NCBI RefSeq assembly: GCF_900156745.1
Contig: NZ_LT707065.1
Location: forward strand, 4,278,001-4,342,000
DNA length: 64,000 nucleotides
Source: Achromobacter sp. MFA1 R4
Lineage (GTDB): Bacteria > Pseudomonadota > Gammaproteobacteria > Burkholderiales > Burkholderiaceae_B
Direction: 5' to 3'
The position numbers and the translations under genes were made by a program. Numbering within the stretch: the stretch's first letter is position 1; each line of letters opens with the position of its first letter. Shown here piece by piece: positions 28,749 through 37,428 of the stretch. Below the pieces are notes generated by a model. That model was not told where the DNA came from and made no database searches. It saw nothing but the letters and a program-made list of their open reading frames with translations.

Positions 28749-29861
28749 CTAGCGTTTCTTGGCTAACTCTGTGCAAAAAACGGCCAGATTTTCGGCCAGG
28801 CCGGGCAGCGCCGATTGGCAGGCGTCCCACTGGCGGGCGGCGTCGAGCCAGGCCTGCCACGCCGCCGGCGCCAGCGCGTCGGCGCAGGCGGCGGCGGTGC
28901 GGCCGGGCTGGGGCTGGTTCCAGGCCCGGATCAGCGCATGCGCCGGTTCCGGGGCCGGATAGCGGGCGAGCCAGGCGTCCAGCTTCTCCAGGTGGACGTT
29001 TTCTTCCTGGGGATAGATCTGCCAGACCAGCGGACGCGCGGCCCAGGCCGCGCGGACGAAGGAGTCTTCGCCGCGCACGAAATTGAGGTCGGCGCACCAC
29101 AGCAGCCGGTCGTAGTCCGGCTGGGCGATGAAGGGCAGGCGGACCACGCGGGGCGCGCCGGGCGCCCCGCAGGCCGACTCCAGGGCCGGGGCCACGCCCT
29201 GCGGGACCAGCAGGACGGTCGGACGCGGGTCGGCCGCCAGGGCCTGGGCCAGTTCGGCGGCCGGGGCGGAGGGGTAGCAAAACAGGGACACGGTGCGGGC
29301 GCCCGCCTGCCGCAGGGCGAGCGCATCTTCCGGCACGCCCACCGCGCGCAGGAAGCTGTCCTGAAGCGGAGCCGACGCCTGCAATGCATCGCGTTCGGCC
29401 GACAGCCCGGGCTCGCGCAGCAGGCCGCCGGTGGCGGCCGTGAAGCCAGGAAAGAAGAAATGCTTTACCAGGCCGTCCGGCCGCTGCGACGGGAGCCCGT
29501 GGCAGCTTTCGACCCAGGATTCGGCGCTCAGGTATTCCAGGTTGATCCAGACCGGGTGGGTGCGGCGCATCGACGCGATGAAGGTCGCGGGCGGATCGCA
29601 GGCGAAGGCTTCGATCACCACGTCGCGTGCGCAGAGCGCCGGATCGGGCGCGTCGGTCCAATGCAGGACGTCCACGCCGGCCAGCCGCTGGCGGGGCGCC
29701 GTGGGGGCCAGGCCGGGCTGGATGTGCGCAAAGCTTTCAAGGTCATCGACCCACAGGCGGACGTCCCAGCCGCGGTCGCGCGCAAGCTGGCGCGCCAGGC
29801 GCCAGCACACGCCGACGTCGCCGTAGTTGTCGACGACGCGGCAGAAGATGTCCGCTTGCAT
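28749..29861 (-). CDS. earP: EF-P arginine rhamnosyltransferase
   Basis: 370-residue GT-B-fold inverting glycosyltransferase that transfers L-rhamnose from dTDP-rhamnose to Arg32 of EF-P. The N-terminus IFCRVVDNYGDVGVCWRLARQL carries the two functional Asp (D11, D15 here, equivalent to D13 and D17 in characterised EarP), and the nucleotide-sugar site NFVRGEDSFVRAAWAARPLVWQIYPQEENVH holds the conserved Glu. Length is normal. It lies 6 bases after the DUF2863 gene and 128 bases before efp, so enzyme and substrate are probably coexpressed. Confidence 0.96.
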   Translation of the reverse strand: MQADIFCRVVDNYGDVGVCWRLARQLARDRGWDVRLWVDDLESFAHIQPGLAPTAPRQRLAGVDVLHWTDAPDPALCARDVVIEAFACDPPATFIASMRRTHPVWINLEYLSAESWVESCHGLPSQRPDGLVKHFFFPGFTAATGGLLREPGLSAERDALQASAPLQDSFLRAVGVPEDALALRQAGARTVSLFCYPSAPAAELAQALAADPRPTVLLVPQGVAPALESACGAPGAPRVVRLPFIAQPDYDRLLWCADLNFVRGEDSFVRAAWAARPLVWQIYPQEENVHLEKLDAWLARYPAPEPAHALIRAWNQPQPGRTAAACADALAPAAWQAWLDAARQWDACQSALPGLAENLAVFCTELAKKR

Positions 29862-29867
29862 GGCCGC

Positions 29868-31070
29868 TCAGTGGAACTGCGCGGGGGCCGCTTCGGCGTC
29901 CTCGGGCAATTCGGCATGCACCAGTTCGCCCAGGGGATTCGGGAAGTAGGGCGCGCCGCAGTCTTCGCAGTACTCGGGCGGCAGCACCCCGGGGATGCGG
30001 CGCACGTCGGTGACGCCGTATTCCTTGAGCAGGGCCGCGATCTCGTCGACCACGTCCGGCTGACCTTCGTCCATGACCACGTCTTCCTCGCGACCGTACA
30101 GGGGCCAGACGCAGCCGTAGTACACGTCGTTGCTGTTGCGCGCCGTGAAGCCGATGCGGTATTCGTCGATACGGCCTTCGCCGCAGCCGGCCACGACGGC
30201 CCGCAATTGCGAGGCTTCCAGGTTGACGGCGCCCTCCAGCCAGCTGACCGCCGCGCGCAGCGACAGCGGACGCACCTGGCGATCGGCTTCGCGGTTGCTG
30301 ACGTAGTAGGCGTCGGGCAGCAGGGTTTCGAAGCCGCAGCCGGGAAGCAGGGCGGCCAGGGTGGGCTGCGCCTGGGCGGCCCATTGCGCGAGGCAGGCGT
30401 CGCGGCTTGCCTCGGCGTCGCCCAGGTGTTCCTGCCAGCGGAAGATCGGTGCGCCTTCGGCCACGGCCACGGCGCCGACGATGTAGCGCGTGTCGGCCAG
30501 CATGTTGGCGGTCTCGGTGTCCGTGTTGAGCGCCGGCTTGGTGGTTTCTGCCCCCAGTGCCTGCGACCCCAGGCGCTGGAGCCATTGCCAGGTCTCGGAG
30601 AACGTGCGCGGCATCTGGTCCACGCTGACCAGCACGGGCATCAGCGCGGTGCGGGCCGTGCTGGAAAGGACGTGTCCATGCAGTTGCGCCAGCAGGGCTT
30701 GCTGGGCGCTGGCGGAAATGGGGCCGGTGGGAATGGCGTAGCGGGTCCAGGCGACGATGGGCGCGACGATCAGCAGCACGTCGTAACGGACGCCGTTTTT
30801 TTCGATCTTCATCGATTCGGACAAGGTTTCGGCCTGTTCGATCAAGACCTCGTAGGCGCCCACGTCGCTTTGGGCAAGGTGGTCCAGCGCCGCTTCGAGC
30901 GGGGCATCCTGGCTTGCCTTGAGCAGCTTCGGAATCGCTTCGCCAAGCTGGGTCTCCCAGAACACGTCTTCGACACGGCTGCCCGAGCGGTTCAACGCCT
31001 GGGCAAGCGCGACCAGACGAGTGGCCTCACGGGTCATGCGGGGAGCGGATTGGCTGCGGGATCGGGCCAT
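29868..31070 (-). CDS. DUF2863 family protein
   Basis: 400-residue protein of unknown function. I recognise the family by MARSRSQSAPRMTREATRLVALAQALNRSGSRVED at the N-terminus and the acidic C-terminus. A CEDCGAPYFPNPLGELVHAEL segment near the end carries a CxxC that could bind zinc or be redox-active, though only one such pair is clear. No signal peptide or membrane helix is evident, so it is probably cytoplasmic. An in-frame start exists at 31244, but ATG 31070 begins the conserved part. Its stop is 6 bases before earP, which suggests one transcript with earP and efp. Residues around 130-180 include DVLLIVAPIVAWTRYAIPTG. Confidence 0.75.
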   Translation of the reverse strand: MARSRSQSAPRMTREATRLVALAQALNRSGSRVEDVFWETQLGEAIPKLLKASQDAPLEAALDHLAQSDVGAYEVLIEQAETLSESMKIEKNGVRYDVLLIVAPIVAWTRYAIPTGPISASAQQALLAQLHGHVLSSTARTALMPVLVSVDQMPRTFSETWQWLQRLGSQALGAETTKPALNTDTETANMLADTRYIVGAVAVAEGAPIFRWQEHLGDAEASRDACLAQWAAQAQPTLAALLPGCGFETLLPDAYYVSNREADRQVRPLSLRAAVSWLEGAVNLEASQLRAVVAGCGEGRIDEYRIGFTARNSNDVYYGCVWPLYGREEDVVMDEGQPDVVDEIAALLKEYGVTDVRRIPGVLPPEYCEDCGAPYFPNPLGELVHAELPEDAEAAPAQFH

Positions 31071-31327
31071 AACTTTCGGGGAACGTCCATTCAGTGTGTA
31101 ACGACGTAGTTTAACGCCCGGCACCTGCGGCGGGGCGGCCGCCCTTCCCTTGGCGGGTGGCTGCGGTCTTGCCGGCTGGGTCGCCTCAACCGCGCGGCGG
31201 CCGCTTCGCGCCTGATTGGTGCTGCATTGATGCTGTGTTGGCAACAGATTATCTCCGTGCCGGGGGTTTATTGCTGGATTGAATCGGCCGAAAATGAGGG
31301 CATCGATACATTCCTGGAGGCACCGCC

Positions 31328-32101
31328 ATGCGCTGGCCTACGCTTTTCGTTTCCCATGGTTCTCCCATGTTGGCCGTCGAACCCGGCAAGACCGGCCCCG
31401 CGCTCGCGGACTGGAGCGCCGCGCAGGGCCGCAAGCCCCGCGCCATCCTGGTGATCTCGCCGCACTGGATGGGCGAGGGCCTGGCGCTGTCCACCCGCGA
31501 CCAGCAAGTCGCCTGGCACGATTTTGGCGGCTTTCCGCCCGAACTCTACACCCTGCAATACGCCGCGCCGGGCTCGCCGGAACTGGCCGCGCGCGTGCAG
31601 GCCCTGCTGTCGCAGTCCGGCATCGCGGCGGACCGGGATCCGCGGCGTCCGCTCGACCACGGCGCGTGGGTGCCGCTGCGATACCTGTATCCGGACGTGG
31701 ACGTGCCCGTCGTGCAGCTTTCGCTGGACATGGGCCGCGATGCGGCCGGGCAGTTGGAACTGGGCCGCGCGCTCGCGCCGCTGCGCGACGAAGACATCCT
31801 CATCATCGGGTCGGGATCGCTGACGCACAACCTGCGCCACATCCGCATGCCGCAGAACGCGCCGGCGGTGGACTACGTGCCGGGCTTTCAGGCGTGGTAT
31901 GCCGAGAAGCTGGCCGGGCATGACGTGCCCGCGCTGCTGGACTGGCAGGCGCAGGCGCCGGGTGCCCTGCAGGCGCATCCGCACGACGACCACCTGATGC
32001 CGCTGTACGTGGCGCTGGGGGCGGGCGGGCCGGTGGCCACGCGACTGAACGATGAAGTGTCTTACGGCGCGCTGGCGATGGACGCGTATCAGTTCGATTG
32101 A
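31328..32101 (+). CDS. DODA-type extradiol ring-cleavage dioxygenase (LigB/YgiD family)
   Basis: 257-residue class III extradiol dioxygenase. Metal-ligand and active-site His occur in SHGSPM (His 10), SPHWMG (about 46), LDHGAWVPLRYLYP (about 110) and the C-terminal HPHDDHLMPLYVALGAG. E. coli YgiD acts on L-DOPA; the substrate here is unknown and catechol-like. A CTGGAGG ribosome site precedes the ATG. The 257-base gap upstream to the DUF2863 gene holds divergent promoters that I cannot resolve further. Downstream it converges on acnA across the GGTGTCTGACACC palindrome. Confidence 0.88.
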   Translation: MRWPTLFVSHGSPMLAVEPGKTGPALADWSAAQGRKPRAILVISPHWMGEGLALSTRDQQVAWHDFGGFPPELYTLQYAAPGSPELAARVQALLSQSGIAADRDPRRPLDHGAWVPLRYLYPDVDVPVVQLSLDMGRDAAGQLELGRALAPLRDEDILIIGSGSLTHNLRHIRMPQNAPAVDYVPGFQAWYAEKLAGHDVPALLDWQAQAPGALQAHPHDDHLMPLYVALGAGGPVATRLNDEVSYGALAMDAYQFD

Positions 32102-32133
32102 TCGGGCGCCGGGCGTCGAAGGGGTGTCGTCCG

Positions 32134-32152
32134 ATGGGTGTCTGACACCCAT
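32134..32152. repeat. Best copy of the dispersed GGTGTC-T-GACACC palindrome
   Basis: ATGGGTGTCTGACACCCAT has perfect 9-bp arms around a central T. It lies between the converging dioxygenase and acnA genes, 33 bases after the dioxygenase stop. Confidence 0.75.
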
Positions 32153-32162
32153 GCCATCAATG

Positions 32163-32195
32163 AAAAACGCCCCGGAACCGCAAGGTCCCGGGGCG
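32163..32195 (-). terminator. Intrinsic terminator of acnA
   Basis: On the minus strand a GC stem (32184-32195 with 32168-32179, one mismatch, loop around 32180-32183) is followed by a T-tract (the A-run at 32163-32167 on the plus strand). Confidence 0.85.
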
Positions 32196-32222
32196 CTTGT
32201 ACTTCGCTGCAACCGTCGAGGA

Positions 32223-34928
32223 TCAGGCCGCGAGCAACTGGCGCAGCACGAAGGGCAGGATGCCGCCGTGCTGGTAGTAATCGACCTCGATCGGCGTGTC
32301 GATGCGCAGCAGCACGGTCACGTCCTGTTTGGAGCCGTCCTTGCGCGTGATCGTCAGCGTCACGTCCTGCATCGGCTTGATGCCGTTTTCCAGGCCGGAG
32401 ATGTCGTACGTTTCTTCGCCGGTGATGCCCAGCGACTGGACGCTGTCGCCGCCCTTGAACTGCAGGGGCAGCACGCCCATGCCCACCAGGTTGCTGCGGT
32501 GGATGCGCTCGAAGCTGCGGGCGATGACGGCCTTGACGCCCAGCAGCTGGGTGCCCTTGGCGGCCCAGTCGCGCGAGGAGCCGGTGCCGTACTCTTCACC
32601 GCCGAACACGACGGTGGGAGTGCCGGCAGCCACGTACTTCATGGCCGCGTCGTAGATCGACATCTGTTCGCCGGTGGGCTGGAACAGGGTCTCGCCGCCT
32701 TCGAAGCGGCTGCCGTCGGGCAGCGACGGGATCATGAGGTTCTTGATGCGCACGTTGGCGAAGGTGCCGCGCATCATGATTTCATGGTTGCCGCGACGCG
32801 AACCGTAGCTGTTGAAGTCGGCCTTCATGACGCCGTGCTCCTTGAGCCACTTGCCCGCGGGCGAGGTTTCCTTGATGGAACCGGCCGGCGAAATGTGGTC
32901 GGTGGTGACCGAGTCGCCGAAGACGCCCAGCGCGCGCGCGCCCTTGACCGTGGGCATCGCGCCCGGCGTCATGCCGAAGCCTTCGAAGAAGGGCGGTTCG
33001 GCGATGTACGTGGAATCGGGCCAGTTGTAGGTGTCGCCCGTGACGCCCTTGATGTTTTCCCAGAGCTTGCCGGGGTTGCTCTTGACCTGGCCGTAGTTGG
33101 CCTCGAAGGCTTCGGGATCCAGCGCGTACTTCAGCAGGGCGTTGATTTCCTCGGTGGTCGGCCAGATGTTGCCCAGCCACACGTCGCCGTTCTTGCCGCG
33201 GCCGACCGGTTCGGTCATCAGGTCGCGCGTGACGGTGCCGGCCAGCGCATAGGCCACGACCAGCGGCGGCGAGGCCAGGAAGTTGGCCTTGATGTTCGGA
33301 TGGATGCGGGCCTCGAAGTTGCGGTTGCCCGACAGCACGGCCGAGCAGATCAGGTCGTTGCTGGTGATGGCTTCGTTCAGGTCCGGGGTGAGGTCGCCCG
33401 CGTTGCCGATGCAGGTCGTGCAGCCATAGGCCGCCACGTCGAAGCCCAGCTTTTCCAGGTACGGCAGCAGGCCGGTCTTGGTCAGGTACTCGGTGACCAC
33501 GCGGGAGCCAGGCGCCAGCGAGGTCTTGATGTGCTTGGGCACGGTCAGGCCGGCTTCCACGGCCTTCTTGGCCAAGAGGCCGGCCGCCAGCAGGACGCTG
33601 GGGTTGGACGTGTTGGTGCAGGACGTGATGGCGGCGATCAGGATGTCGCCGTTCTTGATCTTGGTGCCGGCGCTGGTGGTGAAGGTCTGGTCCAGCTTTT
33701 CGGCGGGCTGGTTGAAGCCGTTTTCCGCAACCGGCTTGGAGAACAGGTCGATGAAGGTGTTCTTGACGTTGCCGATTTCGATGCGGTCCTGCGGGCGCTT
33801 CGGGCCGGCCAGCGAGGGCGCGACGGTGGACAGGTCCAGCGTCAGCAGCTTGGTGAAATTGATGTCCTGCGCCGAGGGAATGCCGAACATTCTCTGTGCC
33901 TTGAAGTAGGCTTCGAAGGCGGCGATTTCCTCTTCGGTGCGGCCGGTGCCGCGGAAGTAGTCGATGGTGCGTTCGTCGACCGGGAAAAAGCCCATGGTCG
34001 CGCCATACTCCGGCGCCATGTTGCCGATGGTGGCGCGTTCGGCCACGGTCAGGCTGGCGGTGCCTTCGCCGCAGAATTCGACGAACTTGCCCACGACCTT
34101 TTCACGGCGCAGCATTTCGGTGATGGTCAGCACCAGGTCGGTGGCGGTGACGCCGCCGCGCAACTGGCCCTTGAGCTCGACACCCACCACGTCGGGCGTC
34201 AGGAAGTAGACGGGCTGGCCCAGCATGCCGGCTTCGGCTTCGATGCCGCCCACGCCCCAGCCGACCACGCCGATGCCGTTGATCATGGTGGTGTGGCTGT
34301 CGGTGCCCACCAGCGAGTCCGGGTAGTAGACGTTGTTCTGCTTGTCCTGGTGCACGCCGCGCGCCAGGTATTCCAGGTTGACCTGGTGAACGATGCCGAA
34401 GCCCGGGGGCACGACGCCGAAGGTGTCGAACGCCTGCATGCCCCACTTCATGAACTGGTAGCGCTCCTGGTTGCGCTTGAACTCCAGCTTCATGTTCAGG
34501 TCCAGCGCGTTCTTGGTGCCAAAGTAGTCGATCATGACCGAGTGGTCCACCACCAGGTCCACCGGCACCAGGGGCTCGATGCTCTTGGGGCTCTTGCCCA
34601 TCTTGTCGGCCACGGAACGCATGGCGGCGATGTCGGCCAGCAGCGGCACACCGGTGAAATCCTGCAGCACGACCCGGGCGACCACAAAGGGAATTTCATC
34701 TTCGCGCTTGGCGTTGGCCTGCCAGTTGGCGAGCTGCCGGACGTGTTCTTCAGTGACCTTCTTGCCGTCGCAGTTGCGCAGCACGGACTCCAGCACGATG
34801 CGGATGGAGACCGGCAGCCGCTGCACGTCGATGCCGAGCGATTTGCCCAGCGCCGGCAGCGAGTAGTACTGACAGGACTTGTTGCCGATCTTGAAATTCT
34901 TGAGTGTGTCTAGGGTGTTGTGCGGCAT
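32223..34928 (-). CDS. acnA: Aconitate hydratase A
   Basis: 901-residue [4Fe-4S] dehydratase isomerising citrate and isocitrate in the TCA cycle. Cluster Cys lie in [18 protein letters not shown] and in [37 protein letters not shown] and the C-terminal swivel domain with [42 protein letters not shown] are standard. Size matches the IRP/AcnA class. In E. coli AcnA is the oxidation-resistant, stationary-phase form, but here expression may instead follow the palindrome at 35035-35059 that it shares with acnB. Confidence 0.97.
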   Translation of the reverse strand: MPHNTLDTLKNFKIGNKSCQYYSLPALGKSLGIDVQRLPVSIRIVLESVLRNCDGKKVTEEHVRQLANWQANAKREDEIPFVVARVVLQDFTGVPLLADIAAMRSVADKMGKSPKSIEPLVPVDLVVDHSVMIDYFGTKNALDLNMKLEFKRNQERYQFMKWGMQAFDTFGVVPPGFGIVHQVNLEYLARGVHQDKQNNVYYPDSLVGTDSHTTMINGIGVVGWGVGGIEAEAGMLGQPVYFLTPDVVGVELKGQLRGGVTATDLVLTITEMLRREKVVGKFVEFCGEGTASLTVAERATIGNMAPEYGATMGFFPVDERTIDYFRGTGRTEEEIAAFEAYFKAQRMFGIPSAQDINFTKLLTLDLSTVAPSLAGPKRPQDRIEIGNVKNTFIDLFSKPVAENGFNQPAEKLDQTFTTSAGTKIKNGDILIAAITSCTNTSNPSVLLAAGLLAKKAVEAGLTVPKHIKTSLAPGSRVVTEYLTKTGLLPYLEKLGFDVAAYGCTTCIGNAGDLTPDLNEAITSNDLICSAVLSGNRNFEARIHPNIKANFLASPPLVVAYALAGTVTRDLMTEPVGRGKNGDVWLGNIWPTTEEINALLKYALDPEAFEANYGQVKSNPGKLWENIKGVTGDTYNWPDSTYIAEPPFFEGFGMTPGAMPTVKGARALGVFGDSVTTDHISPAGSIKETSPAGKWLKEHGVMKADFNSYGSRRGNHEIMMRGTFANVRIKNLMIPSLPDGSRFEGGETLFQPTGEQMSIYDAAMKYVAAGTPTVVFGGEEYGTGSSRDWAAKGTQLLGVKAVIARSFERIHRSNLVGMGVLPLQFKGGDSVQSLGITGEETYDISGLENGIKPMQDVTLTITRKDGSKQDVTVLLRIDTPIEVDYYQHGGILPFVLRQLLAA

Positions 34929-35034
34929 GATGGACTCCGTGGTTTTGCCCAGCTGAAGGCGGCATTTTCAAGCGTTTCGGCGCGTTTGTCATTGTCTCAG
35001 GGACAAGTTTGCCGAGGGGCTATATCTTGGTTTG

Positions 35035-35059
35035 TGTCTTATATCTTATATAAGACTTG
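35035..35059. promoter_or_regulatory. Palindromic element upstream of acnA, identical to one upstream of acnB
   Basis: A 25-base sequence with core TCTTATATAAGA (perfect 12-bp palindrome) preceded by an overlapping TCTTATAT copy. The same 25 bases occur at 43222-43246. It lies 107 bases before the acnA start. It is probably an operator for a shared regulator, by its symmetry possibly of the GntR type (inference). Confidence 0.75.
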
Positions 35060-35177
35060 TCTGGCGCGTCAAAAGTTCCGGCCCGTGGTTTCGCGCCGGC
35101 CAGGCCCGGATATGGCGAAGCCCCTACTTTGGCGGACGCGCGCAAAGCCTGCAATACCCCGTGTCCGCAATCGGGGC

Positions 35178-36086
35178 TCAGGCCAGGCGCGCGGGAAGTT
35201 CCGCCGCCGCATATTCCAGGAAGCGCCGCAGCGCCAGCGGCTCGCCGCCGCGCGCCGGCATGACGGCGTAGATGCGCGCGGGCGGCGCGACCCAGGCGGG
35301 CAGGACCTGCACGAGTTCGCCCGAGTCCAATTGGGCGGCGCACAGGTAGCGGGGCACCAGCGCCACGCCCAGGCCCGCGCAGGCCATCGCCCGCAGGGCG
35401 TCCATGTTGCTGCTCAGGCACCGCGGCTGGAATTCCACCGTTTCGGTTTCGCCCGACGGCCCCGTGAAGCGCCACGTCCGCGGGCCGTCCTGCGTGGCGT
35501 GGGCCAAGAGGGGCAGGGCGGCCAGGTCGCGCGGATGCCGGATTCCGGCCTTCGCCATGGCGGGGGCGCAGACCAGCACCAGGGCAACCGGCGCGATCTC
35601 GTGCGCGTTCAGCCGGGAGTCGGTCAGCGACGATGCCTGGGCGCGGAACGCAAGGTCGTAGCCTTCGCCCACCAGATCGATGATCTGGTCGCGCGTGTCC
35701 AGCAGGACGCGCACGTTGGGATTCGCCTGGCAAAAGCGCGCCACCAGGTTGCCCACCAAGGTGACCGCCAGGGGCGAGGGGGCGGTGATGCGCAGAAAAC
35801 CGGCAGGCGCGTCGCCCACGGTCGCAGCCAGGTCATAGACGGTGCGCGCTTCCCGGGCCAGGGCCTGCGCATGGGCGTAGACCTGCTCGCCCATCGGCGT
35901 CAGCGAGACGCGGCGCGTGTTGCGCTGGAGCAGCCGCAGTCCCAGCCGGGTTTCCAGGTCCGCAACCCGGCGGCTGAGCTTGGAACGTTGCATATTCAAC
36001 ACACGTGCGGCCGCGGAAAAGCCGCCTTTTTCGACGACTTCATTGAATAAAAGCAGGTCATCGACGCGGTGAATGTAGGTAGGCAT
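35178..36086 (-). CDS. LysR-family transcriptional regulator
   Basis: 302-residue regulator: N-terminal winged helix (residues about 8-65, FNEVVEKGGFSAAARVLNMQRSKLSRRVADLETRLGLRLLQRNTRRV) and a LysR substrate-binding domain (about 95-295). It belongs to the subgroup with RRVSLTPMGEQVYAHAQAL. The ATG at 36086 begins the standard HTH-proximal sequence; an in-frame extension to 36206 would run through the operator and is rejected. Divergent transcription from a pirin gene with a 10-bp-arm palindrome between them suggests that the pirin gene is the target. Confidence 0.92.
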   Translation of the reverse strand: MPTYIHRVDDLLLFNEVVEKGGFSAAARVLNMQRSKLSRRVADLETRLGLRLLQRNTRRVSLTPMGEQVYAHAQALAREARTVYDLAATVGDAPAGFLRITAPSPLAVTLVGNLVARFCQANPNVRVLLDTRDQIIDLVGEGYDLAFRAQASSLTDSRLNAHEIAPVALVLVCAPAMAKAGIRHPRDLAALPLLAHATQDGPRTWRFTGPSGETETVEFQPRCLSSNMDALRAMACAGLGVALVPRYLCAAQLDSGELVQVLPAWVAPPARIYAVMPARGGEPLALRRFLEYAAAELPARLA

Positions 36087-36124
36087 ACAGCGTTTTAATA
36101 GGGAAAACGGGGCTGGATTGTGGC

Positions 36125-36149
36125 AATTGTCCTGACGGACAGGACAATT
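36125..36149. promoter_or_regulatory. LysR-type operator between regulator and pirin genes
   Basis: Perfect 10-bp arms AATTGTCCTG (36125-36134) and CAGGACAATT (36140-36149) separated by 5 bases, centred 51 bases from the LysR start. A related half-site CTGTCCGATTGTG follows at about 36170-36182. The layout fits a LysR recognition plus activation site. Confidence 0.75.
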
Positions 36150-36233
36150 ATTCCTGAAATCAGCCTCTACTGTCCGATTGTGGGAGCGCATAAGCTGTGG
36201 CCGCATTCAGCCATTACTCAGGTAGCGTTTTTT

Positions 36234-37172
36234 TTGACTCTTAAGCTCAGCGCCGTTGTCCCCGGCGCCATCAAGTCCCAGGGCGACTCGTGCGAGATCC
36301 GGCAGTTTCGCCATACCGATTTTTCGACGAGCGTGTCGCCGGTCGTGCTGGTGGATCATTTCGTCATGACGGGGCCGGCGTTCGGCCCGCACTCGCATGC
36401 GGGCATCAGCGCGGCAACGCTGCTGCTCGATGACAGCACGGGCGTTCTGCAGAACCTGGAGGGCGCCGCGGACAGCCGCGACATCCGCGCGGGCGATTTG
36501 TACTGGGCGCAGACGGGGCGCGGCCTCGTGCATGCGCAGCGTCCCGTGGGAGAAGCCAGGCTGCACGGTCTGCAGATTTTCATGGACCTGCCTGGCGATC
36601 TGAAATCGCAGGCGCCCTCGACCTCGCTCCTGCGCACCGCGGAGATTCCCGTGATCCAGAGCCCTTCGGGGCGCATACGCGTGGTGTCGGGCCAGCACGG
36701 GGAAAGCGAGTCGCCGCTGCGAACGCCCGCGCCGCTGCTGATCCTGGACGGCCAATTGCGCCCCGGGGCGACCACGCTGGTGCCGTTGCAGCCAGGCTGG
36801 AACGCCTGGATCACCGCGATCCACGGCGATCTGGGCGTTCGCGCCAGGCATTGCCGCCGGGGCGCGAGTCCCTTGCCCAAGGTGGCGGGCGGCGATCCGG
36901 ACTTCGCGGTAGTCCGGACGGGCTGGGCTGTGGCCGCCACTGCACAGCCGGACGGCGAAGAAGGGGTGCTGCTGCTGATGGCGGGATGCGCGCCTTCGCA
37001 CTTCGTGCTGATCGCTGGCCCGGCGGTCGACCTTCCCGCCGCGGGCCAGGGCATGCCGGCGCAGCAGGGACTGGGGTCGCTGGAGCAGGCGTTGGCGGCT
37101 TACCAGGCCGAAGAGGCGCAAGCGCAAGCCGAGATCCAGGCCGAGCTGGAGCGCGAGGACGCGGCGGCCTAG
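36234..37172 (+). CDS. Pirin-family protein (cupin)
   Basis: About 312 residues. The N-terminal cupin has FGPHSHAGISAATLLLDD, the metal-binding His pair of pirins, followed by the GDLYWAQTGRGLVHAQRP motif and a second, C-terminal barrel ending in a Glu/Ala-rich helix. Pirins bind Fe(II) and include redox sensors and quercetinases; the function here is unknown. Start is uncertain: the frame is open from GTG 36120, inside the operator, with GTG 36180 and TTG 36234 as alternatives; I use TTG 36234 because homology begins soon after and the others overlap the LysR site. It is divergent from and probably regulated by the LysR gene. Confidence 0.75.
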   Translation: MTLKLSAVVPGAIKSQGDSCEIRQFRHTDFSTSVSPVVLVDHFVMTGPAFGPHSHAGISAATLLLDDSTGVLQNLEGAADSRDIRAGDLYWAQTGRGLVHAQRPVGEARLHGLQIFMDLPGDLKSQAPSTSLLRTAEIPVIQSPSGRIRVVSGQHGESESPLRTPAPLLILDGQLRPGATTLVPLQPGWNAWITAIHGDLGVRARHCRRGASPLPKVAGGDPDFAVVRTGWAVAATAQPDGEEGVLLLMAGCAPSHFVLIAGPAVDLPAAGQGMPAQQGLGSLEQALAAYQAEEAQAQAEIQAELEREDAAA

Positions 37173-37261
37173 CGGTTCGGGCGGCGGGCGCCGCATCAGC
37201 CCGCCGGGGCATTCTGTTGTCGTGCCGCAACGGGCGAGGGCTGTTTCTTCATAAAAGAATC

Positions 37262-37280
37262 AATGAGAACGATTCTCTTT
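37262..37280 (+). promoter_or_regulatory. Fur box upstream of the TonB-dependent receptor
   Basis: AATGAGAACGATTCTCTTT differs from the classical betaproteobacterial Fur site AATGAGAATCATTCTCATT at three positions. It lies about 150 bases before the receptor ATG, so iron should repress the receptor. Confidence 0.75.
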
Positions 37281-37428
37281 TGGTAACATCTGTTGCGTTA
37301 GACCTCAAGACCCCAGGGCGAACGGGCTTTGTTGGTGCCGGTTCTTCCGGACGCCACGTCGGTTCAGCGCGGGATTTTGCGGATCTGCCCCGCAACGCGG
37401 ATCCTCTCCGCCCTACCAGCATCCCGTT

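Noticed and set aside
32052-34913. 953-codon open frame opposite acnA
   Set aside because: Same reason: antisense shadow of a strongly conserved enzyme.
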